Positions 1-7,518 of a stretch of DNA of 17,735 nucleotides are shown one piece after another. Where the stretch lies: NCBI GenBank assembly GCA_028290805.1, contig JAQGJA010000024.1:1-17735 (forward strand), written 5' to 3'. Positions within the stretch are counted from its first letter, which is position 1, and each line of letters starts with the position of its first letter. The position numbers and the translations under genes are program-made. The stretch is from Alphaproteobacteria bacterium (GTDB lineage Bacteria; Pseudomonadota; Alphaproteobacteria; Micavibrionales; SZUA-601). The notes under the pieces are model-generated. The model searched no databases, was not told the DNA's origin, and saw only the letters and a program-made list of their open reading frames with translations.

Positions 1-1805
1 GTACGCGTCGCATCAAAGGCAGGATTTACCCCGGCTGGACAGCCGGTAACTGTGCCGGCGCGGGCTGGGCTGAAGCTGCCGCTCGCGTCGATACATTCCG
101 CAGGATACATACAGGCATCGGGAATATTGGCTGCAGCCAGAGGCGTATAGCCCCCACCATAGCAGGCTGTATTCGTTTCGAATTTCTGGGCATCCATAAA
201 GCCATTGGGGCCCAAGGCGCAACTGGAACCGTCTCCATAGACATAGGCTGTCTGCATCAGGCGGCGGTTATCATACAGGTCGCAACGCGTAACATTTAAT
301 GCTGACGAGATGGGTTCGCTGCCGCCAATGGCCCAGCCATTGATCGCGCTGCCGCGTTTCAGATAAGTGCGGCCTCTATAATTTTCCTTTTTCTGGACAT
401 TGGTGTTATCCAGCGTGCCACAGGTGACACCGGGAATACGGGTGCCGCCGGTTTCGCCGCCAGTGCCGGCAAGAACCAGGTTGGCCGGGGTTAACTGGCC
501 ATAGCTTGTACCGGAAGCCGGCTTGAAACAGCCTGGATCAAACAGATTTTTCAGGCCGCCGCTGCCACTGAATAATGTCGTATTGCCAAAGCTGGCTGAC
601 TGCAGGGGATTGGTGACGCTGGCCGAGGTAAAGCAACGGAAACCATTCGGGCCGCCGCTGATATCAATACTGATGTTGACCGGACATTGCAGTAAAATGG
701 CAAATTCCGGCAATTTTAAATCAAACGCACCTATATTGATCCGGATACACTGGGTCAATTGGCGCTCAATCAGGCTTTCTGCAGCCTGGCACATATTGTT
801 TAAAGTGCGGTTTTTCCAGTCCTTCAGATCTTTAAGACCCGGAATAATGGTATTACAGTCATTTAAAAGGGTTTTTAAGAGAGTCTGGGCTTCAATACCA
901 AGGGCGATGACTTCTCGGAACTGATCCACTGTCGTAACACCAATTTTCGCCAAATCCATAGCACTTGGAGTACCGACAATCGGGCCAGGAGAACTTCCTT
1001 GAGGTACGCTCTTTGTAAAACCGGCGATGATTGCTTTAAAAGCCAGTTTTAATTGCTTTTTATGGTCAGATATAAAGAATTTAACTGCTTTGGCGGCCGA
1101 TTTGATGCAGGCGACTTCGCGTTTTTTCGACCAGAAATCGGCAATGGAATCAAAGGTACCGGAGAAACATTGCTCGTAAGCCTGTTTTTGTTTCTCGGCT
1201 TCGTCCTTGATTTTCTTAACCGTTTCCGCGCCTTGATATTTGGCATCGTTCATCACGACCTGACCCTTGGTCGCTGCATCCCCGCCACTGTCATAAGCAT
1301 GCTGTACAGCGCTATTAGCCAAAAGCTCCAGCTTTTTACGATTGGCTGGAGGCTGCCAGCAACGGATGATTTTCGAAGTAACCGGATCCTCGTGACCTTT
1401 TAAGCTGATATGCTCATACCAGCCTTTGCAATAGTAAAGATAAATAGGCTCGTTGCGGCCTCCTACAGTATTATTGATAGCATAAGGACAACCATCGGGA
1501 TCTTCGGCATGGCCTTTTGCCGCTTTGACGGCGGCATCGTATAAATCATAGCTTCTACGCTGATTTTCAATAAAGGGGCAAGTGTCCGAATTGTAATAAT
1601 CGCCTCCGGAAGCATCTACCAAAATTTTTTCCGCACCGACAACTTTAAATCCCGGTACGCCGGGATTATTGCCCACCCCCGTATTTGGGTTAATCTGCGC
1701 CAAAGCCGGCTGGGCCAGGGGCACCATTAGGAACAGGAACAAGATTATACAAAAGCAACGGCTTAAAGAAAGGGAACGGATACGATTCGACAGACAAAGG
1801 GACAT
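1..1805 (-). CDS. Large cysteine-rich secreted protein, 3' end outside window
   Basis: The frame is open from an ATG at 1805 down to the left edge: 601 codons with no stop, checked codon by codon, so the C-terminus lies outside. The first 36 residues form a signal peptide: a basic n-region, a hydrophobic core ending in LFLFLMVPL, then a PALA|Q cleavage site. The mature part has about 19 cysteines spread along it, which suggests disulfide bonds and an exported location. Residues around 150-190 are Lys/Glu/Gln-rich and probably helical; the last third is Gly/Ser/Thr/Asn-rich. An AGGA lies 10 bases before the ATG. The gene begins 48 bases after the receiver/GGDEF-like gene and may share its transcript. 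I do not recognise the family. Cysteine content and size recall mating-pair or adhesin proteins such as TraN, but I see no shared motif. The reading frame is certain; the function is unknown. Confidence 0.85.
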   Translation of the reverse strand, partial: MSLCLSNRIRSLSLSRCFCIILFLFLMVPLAQPALAQINPNTGVGNNPGVPGFKVVGAEKILVDASGGDYYNSDTCPFIENQRRSYDLYDAAVKAAKGHAEDPDGCPYAINNTVGGRNEPIYLYYCKGWYEHISLKGHEDPVTSKIIRCWQPPANRKKLELLANSAVQHAYDSGGDAATKGQVVMNDAKYQGAETVKKIKDEAEKQKQAYEQCFSGTFDSIADFWSKKREVACIKSAAKAVKFFISDHKKQLKLAFKAIIAGFTKSVPQGSSPGPIVGTPSAMDLAKIGVTTVDQFREVIALGIEAQTLLKTLLNDCNTIIPGLKDLKDWKNRTLNNMCQAAESLIERQLTQCIRINIGAFDLKLPEFAILLQCPVNISIDISGGPNGFRCFTSASVTNPLQSASFGNTTLFSGSGGLKNLFDPGCFKPASGTSYGQLTPANLVLAGTGGETGGTRIPGVTCGTLDNTNVQKKENYRGRTYLKRGSAINGWAIGGSEPISSALNVTRCDLYDNRRLMQTAYVYGDGSSCALGPNGFMDAQKFETNTACYGGGYTPLAAANIPDACMYPAECIDASGSFSPARAGTVTGCPAGVNPAFDATR

Positions 1806-1853
1806 GGGCGCAACATTCCTATGGGTACAGTTACGGCCATTTTAGCAAAAATT

Positions 1854-2687
1854 TTAGGAAAAGTCTTCCGTTTTTTTATTATTTCCTAATTTTGCCTGTG
1901 CTGCCAGTATCGCCGAGGGCAGCATCCACAGTTCCAGCGTGAATTCCGGCCTGGTACCGGACTCATAACGTGCCTGGAATTCGCGCAGGGCAACCGTGAA
2001 ACGCTCGGCGGCGTCATGCGGCTCGGTATCGGCCGAAGGGCGCAGGATAAGCAGCACATATTCCGTTTTATCGCTATGGCCAAGGAAATCGCTCATCCGG
2101 TGCAGCGAGCTGAGGTAATCGCCCAAGGCCTGCTGGACGTCATTGGCCTTTTCCGGGCCCATTTCCTTTTCCAGCACCGCGAAATTATCCAGCCGCATGA
2201 CCAGCAGAAAAGCCTGTTCATTATAACGCGCCGCCCGGTCAAGCGCCGACAGCACCAGCTGGTAAAAGGCGCGCTGGCCGAAAATCTGTCTGTCGGATGC
2301 CACCTGCTGGCCCGCGCCCAGCCGTTTCATGAATTCAGTCAGGCGTTTAGCGTGGTCCAGCTTCCGGCGGATATCGGCGGGATCGAAGGGTTTCAGGATT
2401 TTGTCGTTCATCCCGCTGTGAATGACTTCCTGGTCTTCGGAATTATGGCCCAAAAGCAGCATATAAGAATAATAATCATGCCTTTCCCAGCGCAAGGGCA
2501 ACGTGATCTGGCGGGCCGAGGGCAGCGGGGCGGGGTCGATGGCGATGACGTCGAATTCTTCCTGGGCCACGCGTTCCAGCGCATCTTTGCGAATCGATTC
2601 GACCACGACGGAATGCCCGTCTTCTTCAAGACAGTTCTGCAGAAACTGCATGGCATTGCGGTCGCGGTCCAGGATCAGTATTTTCAT
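1854..2687 (-). CDS. Receiver domain fused to a degenerate GGDEF-like domain
   Basis: 277 residues in two parts. Residues 1-115 resemble a response-regulator receiver: acidic D7/D9 after beta-1 (ILILDRDR), a candidate phosphoacceptor D51 (DVIAID), and the conserved lysine in KPF at 99. The usual Thr/Ser after beta-4 is Gly80 (LLLGHNSE). Residues 130-260 align by pattern with a GGDEF domain: LLVMRLDNFAVLEKEMG matches the fold core, but the signature is DKTEY at 206-210 instead of GGDEF, so diguanylate cyclase activity is unlikely. The likely role is as a phosphorylation- or partner-controlled adaptor in the cytoplasm; this is inference. The gene starts 37 bases after the glk stop and ends 48 bases before the secreted cysteine-rich gene, so it is probably cotranscribed with both. 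Its ribosome binding site is weak. Confidence 0.85.
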   Translation of the reverse strand: MKILILDRDRNAMQFLQNCLEEDGHSVVVESIRKDALERVAQEEFDVIAIDPAPLPSARQITLPLRWERHDYYSYMLLLGHNSEDQEVIHSGMNDKILKPFDPADIRRKLDHAKRLTEFMKRLGAGQQVASDRQIFGQRAFYQLVLSALDRAARYNEQAFLLVMRLDNFAVLEKEMGPEKANDVQQALGDYLSSLHRMSDFLGHSDKTEYVLLILRPSADTEPHDAAERFTVALREFQARYESGTRPEFTLELWMLPSAILAAQAKLGNNKKTEDFS

Positions 2688-2724
2688 GTCCCGCCAGCTT
2701 AACGGCGAAATAATTACGGGGCCG

Positions 2725-3684
2725 TTAATACCGGTCGCATTTCAAGCTGGCTTCCAGGCCCAGAAACGCCACTAGCGGATGGGTGATGACATGGGTCGGG
2801 ATGGCGGACATATGGTTTTCGAACCGGCCTTTGGCCCGGAAACGGTCGCGGAAGGGCGAGCGCTTGAAGAAAGGCAGTATCTGGGGCACGATGCCGCCGG
2901 CAATATACACCCCGGCGCGCGACCAGGTCGTCAGGGCCAAATTCCCCGCAACCGTGCCCAGCATGGCGCAAAATACCATCAGCGTTTCCACGGCCACGTC
3001 ATCCGAGCCGTCCAGGGCGGCCTTGGTGATGTTTTCGGGCTTAAGCTGGCGCAGTTCCTTGTGATCGATCGTGGCAATGGCGCGGTACAGGTTGACCAGC
3101 CCGGTGCCGCATAAAATCCGCTCGGCCGAGACATGGCCGAACCATTCGCGCATGACATGCAAAATTTCCGCTTCGCGATCGGTATAGGCCGGCATGGTGA
3201 CATGACCGCCTTCGCCCGGCAGCGGCACATGGCCGCCTCTGCCGTCCGGCACCAAAGCCGAAACGCCCAGGCCGGTACCCGGTCCCAATACGGCGATGGG
3301 GAAATCCGGGTTCGGGCGCCCGCGTTCACCGATCAGAACCGTGTCTTCTTCTTTTAATTCAGTGAGGGAAAGGGCCACGGCGGTGAAATCATTGATTACC
3401 ACAAAGCGTTCCAGCTTTAGTTCTTTTTGGACCGCTTTACGTGAAAACAGCCAGGGGTGGTTGGTCATGCGGATATGGTCGCTGGTCACCGGGCCCGCAA
3501 TGGCAAGGGCGGCACGCTTCACCTCGGACTGGGCGATGCCGGCATGGATCAGATAGGCCCGATAAGCGTCCTGGAAGGTTTCGTAATCCTCGCATTTGAA
3601 AATATGGCTGCGGTCCACTTTTCCGGGGCCTGCCTGAACGCCGAAGCGGGCATTGGTCGCCCCGATATCTGCCAGAATGTCCAT
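2725..3684 (-). CDS. glk: Glucokinase (ATP-dependent)
   Basis: Phosphorylates glucose to glucose 6-phosphate with ATP in the cytoplasm. The product is 319 residues from the chosen start, close to the 321 of E. coli Glk. The bacterial glucokinase pattern is visible in order: ADIGATNARFG at 5-15 (phosphate 1 loop), LAIAGPV, VINDFTAVALSL with catalytic Asp99, LGPGTGLGVSAL at 133-144, GEGGHVTM with Glu158 and His161, ERILCGTGL with Glu188, and GGIVPQ at 263-268 followed by the FFKRSPFRDRF segment. The frame is open upstream to 3819, but the ATG at 3684 is chosen because the protein family starts there (MDILADIG) and an AGGAG lies 10 bases before it. It heads a possible three-gene transcript and diverges from the bactofilin gene. 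Confidence 0.96.
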   Translation of the reverse strand: MDILADIGATNARFGVQAGPGKVDRSHIFKCEDYETFQDAYRAYLIHAGIAQSEVKRAALAIAGPVTSDHIRMTNHPWLFSRKAVQKELKLERFVVINDFTAVALSLTELKEEDTVLIGERGRPNPDFPIAVLGPGTGLGVSALVPDGRGGHVPLPGEGGHVTMPAYTDREAEILHVMREWFGHVSAERILCGTGLVNLYRAIATIDHKELRQLKPENITKAALDGSDDVAVETLMVFCAMLGTVAGNLALTTWSRAGVYIAGGIVPQILPFFKRSPFRDRFRAKGRFENHMSAIPTHVITHPLVAFLGLEASLKCDRY

Positions 3685-3711
3685 TTGTCTTATTCTCCTG
3701 TTTGTGTCGCC

Positions 3712-3739
3712 ACCATAGCAATAAAAATACGATTGTAAA
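3712..3739 (-). promoter_or_regulatory. Candidate sigma-70-type promoter of glk
   Basis: Read on the minus strand: TTTACA, a 16-base spacer, then TATGGT preceded by TG one base upstream (extended -10). It would start transcription about 20 bases before the glk ATG at 3684, leaving room for the AGGAG. Found by eye only. Confidence 0.4.
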
Positions 3740-3838
3740 CGCGGTTGCGGGACATAAAAACCTTGCACTGCATCAAACTTCATGTTACGCCAAAACAGGC
3801 TTATTATCCGACCGCACACTCATCCCCTGAGAGGATTC

Positions 3839-4648
3839 ATGATTTTCCGTCGCCCCAGTAACGACCTGCCCCTTGATAAACAGACCACGGTGAAACAAAC
3901 CACGGGCAAACGGACCATGAGCAATACACGCCTTGCCCAGGTGCATGCAGGATCCGGCATCGATACAGCCCCCTTGTCCGGGACAGGGCACCAGATCAAT
4001 TCCCCTTCCACCCTTTCTTCGTCAGGATCCAGCATGTCACAAAACAACACCAATAATAATGTCGGCAGCAACCAGCCGCTTTCCCCGCTTGCCATGGCGC
4101 AATCGCGCCGCAATACCAATACCAGCCCGGCCGCCAGCTTTCGCCAGGACCAATTGCGCAAGCTGACCGTCGGCCGCGACATCTCGCTGAATGGCGAGAT
4201 TACCACCTGTGACCACCTGATCGTCGAAGGCAATGTGACCGCCACGATCAAGGGCGGCCAGATCCTGGAAATCGCCGATTGCGGTTCCTTTAACGGTGTG
4301 GTCGACATCGAACAGGCCGATATCGCCGGCGCTTTCGAAGGGGATCTGACCGTGCGCGGCAAGCTGATCCTGCGCAGCACGGCGATTGTGGCCGGAACTC
4401 TTTTATACGGTACGCTCCAGGTCGAAGCCGGCGCGACACTGAACGGCCAGATCGGCGTCCTGCCACCCGAAGCCGCCCTGGCCCCGGTTGAAATGCCGCG
4501 CGCCACCGCCAAGACCGAAACCAAAACGGAAACAGCGGAAACCAAAACCGCCAAAACGGATGGCAAGACAGAAGGCAAAACTGATGCTAATCTTTACAAC
4601 CTGGGCTCGATCAACGACCAGCCCGGCTTTTTAAAGGCTTCGGCGTAG
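3839..4648 (+). CDS. Bactofilin (polymer-forming cytoskeletal protein)
   Basis: 269 residues. The centre, residues about 108-208, is a bactofilin domain: a run of short beta-strands with regular Gly/Ile/Val spacing (LTVGRDISLNGEI, LIVEGNVTATI, GVVDIEQADIAG, LTVRGKLIL, LQVEAGATLNGQI) that folds as a right-handed beta-helix and polymerises without nucleotide. Bactofilins organise cell shape, stalks or envelope machines at the inner membrane. The flanks are unusual: about 105 N-terminal residues rich in Ser, Asn and Thr, and a tail at 224-249 of alternating Lys-Thr-Glu. The start at 3839 follows GAGAGGA. An in-frame ATG at 4034 also follows an AGGA and would give a shorter form. The 3' end overlaps convergent nth by 38 bases. 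Confidence 0.9.
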   Translation: MIFRRPSNDLPLDKQTTVKQTTGKRTMSNTRLAQVHAGSGIDTAPLSGTGHQINSPSTLSSSGSSMSQNNTNNNVGSNQPLSPLAMAQSRRNTNTSPAASFRQDQLRKLTVGRDISLNGEITTCDHLIVEGNVTATIKGGQILEIADCGSFNGVVDIEQADIAGAFEGDLTVRGKLILRSTAIVAGTLLYGTLQVEAGATLNGQIGVLPPEAALAPVEMPRATAKTETKTETAETKTAKTDGKTEGKTDANLYNLGSINDQPGFLKASA

Positions 4649-5363
4649 CGACGCCCGGCACAACCGGCGGCGTTTTCGGCTGGTAGGGGCATAAATCCAC
4701 CAGCCGGCAATTCGGGCAATCCGGCACACGCGCCTTGCAGATATAGCGCCCGTGCAAAAGCAGCCAGTGGTGCGCATGCTGTTTAAATTCTTCCGGCACG
4801 ATCCGGTTCAAACCCCCTTCGATCTCGTCGGGGGTTTTTCCATGGGCCAGGTCCAGGCGCTGGGAGACACGGAAAATATGGGTGTCGACAGCGATGGTCG
4901 GCTGGCCGAAAGCTTCATTTAAAACGACATTGGCGGTTTTCCGCCCCACCCCGGGCAGGCGCATCAGTTCCTCGCGCGTTTGGGGAACTACACCGCCGAA
5001 CTGTTCCAGCAGCATTTTGGACAAGGCCATGACATTGCGGGCCTTGGCATTATAAAGGCCGATCGTCTTGATATAATCGCGCAGTTTTTCTTCGCCAAGC
5101 TCCAGCAACTTCTGCGGCGTATCGGCGGCGGCGAACAAAGCTTCGGTTGCTTTATTGACGCTGATATCCGTGGCCTGGGCCGAGAGGGCAACGGCGACCA
5201 CCAGGGTAAAGGGATTGGTATAATTGAGCTCGGTGCGCGGATGCGGCGTGCGGTCGCGCAACCGGCGGAATATTTCCGCAACTGCATCTGGCCCCAGCAA
5301 CGGGCTGCCGGGTGCAGGGGGCTTTTTCTTGATTTTTGCAGGCAGGGGCGTATCATGGGGCAT
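4611..5363 (-). CDS. nth: Endonuclease III (bifunctional DNA glycosylase/AP lyase)
   Basis: Base excision repair enzyme that removes oxidised pyrimidines and cleaves the abasic site. 250 residues. The helix-hairpin-helix LPGVGRKTANVV at 136-147 holds catalytic Lys142, and VDTHIFR holds catalytic Asp160. The 4Fe-4S cluster motif is intact: Cys209, Cys216, Cys219, Cys225 with spacing 6-2-5. SAQATDISVNKAT at 61-73 is also typical. An extra Lys/Pro-rich stretch of about 20 residues precedes the family core, and a Pro-rich tail of about 20 follows the cluster. The ATG at 5363 is preferred over an upstream TTG at 5399. This start overlaps the ogt start on the other strand. The 3' end overlaps bactofilin. 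Confidence 0.96.
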   Translation of the reverse strand: MPHDTPLPAKIKKKPPAPGSPLLGPDAVAEIFRRLRDRTPHPRTELNYTNPFTLVVAVALSAQATDISVNKATEALFAAADTPQKLLELGEEKLRDYIKTIGLYNAKARNVMALSKMLLEQFGGVVPQTREELMRLPGVGRKTANVVLNEAFGQPTIAVDTHIFRVSQRLDLAHGKTPDEIEGGLNRIVPEEFKQHAHHWLLLHGRYICKARVPDCPNCRLVDLCPYQPKTPPVVPGVATPKPLKSRAGR

Positions 5364-5928
5364 GACCGCAAGCTTCCCAAAATTCCACCGCCTCGACAAG
5401 CCCGCACGGATCGATTGCGCCGGCCTCGCCGACAGCCCGGTCGGTTTCCTTTTGGCCGGCTGGGAAAAGGATCTGCTGGTTCATCTTTCCGTCCTGCCCG
5501 CCGGAGCTGAAAAGGACACAGATTTATTGTCCGAACCGGAATGGGCCCATGCCGTGCGGGACGATGCCAAGGCGCGCGATCTGGTCAAAACGGGCTTATT
5601 TCCTGACAGGCAATGGCGGGGCAAATTTTCCGATATCCTGCAATTGGGCTTTTACGGCTCGGATTTCCAGTTCGCCGTAATGCAGCACATGCTGCACACC
5701 CCTTCGGGCGGCACGACATCCTATGCCGCTTTATCAAAAGCAGCACTGAAACCGGGCGCGGCGCGCGCGGTCGGTTCGGTCTGCGCCAGAAACCCGATCT
5801 GCCTGGTTGTGCCCTGCCACCGTGTTTTGACGTCGCAAGGGGGTCTGGGCGGCTATGCCTATGGCACGGCGCTGAAAAGCCAGCTTTTGCGCTGGGAACA
5901 ACAGGCTGGACAAATGGCGGCTGCCTGA
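5362..5928 (+). CDS. ogt: Methylated-DNA--[protein]-cysteine S-methyltransferase
   Basis: Suicide repair protein that moves alkyl groups from O6-alkylguanine (and O4-alkylthymine) to its own cysteine. 188 residues. The active site PCHRV has Cys152, and it is preceded by the recognition-helix region GTTSYAALSKAALKPGAARAVGSV, whose RAVG segment carries the Arg finger typical of the family. GGLGGYAYG after the active site is also conserved. The N-terminal 80 residues form the looser alpha/beta domain. The frame is open upstream, but that part is the antisense of nth; the first ATG that fits the family is 5362, with only a weak GGGG just before it. No strong Shine-Dalgarno was seen. The gene sits head-to-head with another repair gene, nth. 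Confidence 0.93.
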   Translation: MTASFPKFHRLDKPARIDCAGLADSPVGFLLAGWEKDLLVHLSVLPAGAEKDTDLLSEPEWAHAVRDDAKARDLVKTGLFPDRQWRGKFSDILQLGFYGSDFQFAVMQHMLHTPSGGTTSYAALSKAALKPGAARAVGSVCARNPICLVVPCHRVLTSQGGLGGYAYGTALKSQLLRWEQQAGQMAAA

Positions 5929-5935
5929 AAAAACC

Positions 5936-5950
5936 CTGTTTCATAAACAG
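5936..5950. repeat. Short perfect inverted repeat before the pilin cassette
   Basis: CTGTTT, CAT, AAACAG: 6-base arms with a 3-base loop, just after the ogt stop and about 48 bases before the first pilin start. It could be a weak terminator for ogt or an operator. No T-run follows directly (the next bases are TTTATAAATC), so it is not a classic intrinsic terminator. I see no convincing promoter in 5929-5997; TTTCAT with TATGGT at 17 bases is the best and is weak. Confidence 0.35.
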
Positions 5951-5997
5951 TTTATAAATCTTATGGTATTATGGTGAGGACACAGGAGTTATCCGGC

Positions 5998-7518
5998 ATG
6001 TCGTCACGCCAGCCATTTATGCACACACAGCCGCGCCACGGGGAAGGCGGTTATATGATGATCGCCAGCCTGCTGATCGTCATGATTGCCATTTCCGTGC
6101 TGGGCTCATTTGCCTTTGTGGCGAATCGCGACAACCACTTCAAAAGCAATTTTGTAGTCGGTCAACGCCTGGCGGAACTGGCCCGCAACGCCCATCTTTA
6201 TGCGCAAAACCTGTATTACGCCACCAACCCGCCTTCGATCTCGCTGGACGGGGCCGTGCTGCCGCTGGCCGCCATGACCCCGGATGATTTCGCTTTGCCC
6301 CAAGTGGGCGGCACCCGCTTTACCATCGAAGTGCTGGGCCGCGATGCCGCCCCGATCAACAGCGACACTGATCCGGCCACCAAGGCCGGTTCGGCCTATC
6401 TCCATTTAGGCATCCGTTCCAGCGGGCCTCGGCCGCCCAGCGACCTGATCGCCCTTTTGGCCGGGGCGGCCAGCCGCAATATGAGCCGGGCGGGCATCGT
6501 CGACCCGTCCATTCCGGCAAGCGATATTTGTGACGGGATAGCGGGCAATACGGTGGTTCGCTGGGGACCCGAGGCCAGCGCTTGTCTGACAAATGCCCAT
6601 CTGGGCGCTTTGGGCTTTAGCGATGTGCGCCCGGGCGACATCATCGTGCCAGCCTGGGAAACCGCCTTGGCCACGGGCAAAAGCGACAGGCTTTATCGCT
6701 TTCCCCAGCCGGGAAGGCCCGACCTTAATATGATGCTGACCAGACTTACCATGACGGATAACGCCGGACTCGTTTCCGGGATCCGGAATATCGGCGCTGC
6801 AAACGCCCAGGAAATCAACGCAAGCGCAGGACGCACGGTAATAAGCGAGGTGGTAACCCGCCCCGGCAAGACAGCAAATTTCACCCAGGCGGTCACCGCA
6901 AATACCCTGAAAGTCGACGATACCGCCTCCGGGATGGTGGTTACGGCAGGGTCGGGCACGATACAATTCAATACAAGCAATAATAACAGCACCCTTAATA
7001 TTGCCGGAAAACTGTCGCGCCCCAATCCCGCTGCGCCGGGCAGCCTGGACATCAACGCCCAAAATACGGTGCGGACCAATATATTGGGCGATACGGGCTT
7101 GGATATGCAGCTGTCGCCCGTACCCGTACCCGTCAACGCGCCGTCCAATACCATGACGGCCTCGGTCAAGAACATGACCACCCCCATAAGCCAGATTAAG
7201 GTCCTTAAGCCGAATGGGCATCTGGCGGTGGTCGGGGCCTTGGGAACCGGAGCCAATGGCGAGGCCCAGCTTATGCCCGACCCCCTTACGGGCAAAGCCT
7301 ATGTTTATACAGCGCAAATGACCACTGAATCCACCGGAAATACCGTTGCGAAAGGTCCGACTTTGGCCAAACCCAATCCTGACTGGACCATTGGCGGGAT
7401 TAACCAGACCGGCACCATGGGCGGTCAGGGCTTGGGCGCCGAAAATTTTACCTTTAACGAGTGCACGGGGTCCGCCTGTCCGACCCAGCTCACCGACCCC
7501 GCTGACGGAGGGTTATGA
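5998..7518 (+). CDS. Long pilin-like protein, PilV/shufflon N-terminal type
   Basis: 506 residues. A short basic leader ends in GEGG, followed by a hydrophobic segment YMMIASLLIVMIAISVLGSFAFVA (about 19-42), the layout of a type IV prepilin cut after Gly18. Glu at mature position 5, usual in pilins, is absent (it is Ile/Ala there). Residues 45-100 (GQRLAELARNAHLYAQNLYY, then ISLDGAVLPL) resemble the N-terminal domain of PilV minor pilins of conjugative-plasmid thin pili; this rests on pattern only. A second half (from about residue 265) is Asn/Thr/Ser/Gly-rich and beta-type. Four cysteines are present: two near 180-200 and two near the C-terminus. The start at 5998 has CAGGAG 9-10 bases before it. 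The stop overlaps the start of the next gene (TGATG). Expected location is the tip or surface of a pilus. Confidence 0.75.
   Translation: MSSRQPFMHTQPRHGEGGYMMIASLLIVMIAISVLGSFAFVANRDNHFKSNFVVGQRLAELARNAHLYAQNLYYATNPPSISLDGAVLPLAAMTPDDFALPQVGGTRFTIEVLGRDAAPINSDTDPATKAGSAYLHLGIRSSGPRPPSDLIALLAGAASRNMSRAGIVDPSIPASDICDGIAGNTVVRWGPEASACLTNAHLGALGFSDVRPGDIIVPAWETALATGKSDRLYRFPQPGRPDLNMMLTRLTMTDNAGLVSGIRNIGAANAQEINASAGRTVISEVVTRPGKTANFTQAVTANTLKVDDTASGMVVTAGSGTIQFNTSNNNSTLNIAGKLSRPNPAAPGSLDINAQNTVRTNILGDTGLDMQLSPVPVPVNAPSNTMTASVKNMTTPISQIKVLKPNGHLAVVGALGTGANGEAQLMPDPLTGKAYVYTAQMTTESTGNTVAKGPTLAKPNPDWTIGGINQTGTMGGQGLGAENFTFNECTGSACPTQLTDPADGGL

Noticed and set aside
523..1403. Plus-strand open frames of 133 and 116 codons
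   Set aside because: They lie antisense to the long secreted-protein frame, which is open for 601 codons with a signal peptide; the plus-strand translations show no coherent protein pattern.
2016..2702. Plus-strand 228-codon open frame
   Set aside because: Antisense shadow of the receiver/GGDEF-like gene; its translation is a low-complexity mix with no family pattern.
3820..4578. Minus-strand 252-codon open frame
   Set aside because: Antisense of the bactofilin gene, whose beta-helix pattern is clear.
6406..7317. Minus-strand 303-codon open frame
   Set aside because: Antisense of the first pilin gene; Gly/Arg/His-rich translation is typical of a shadow frame.
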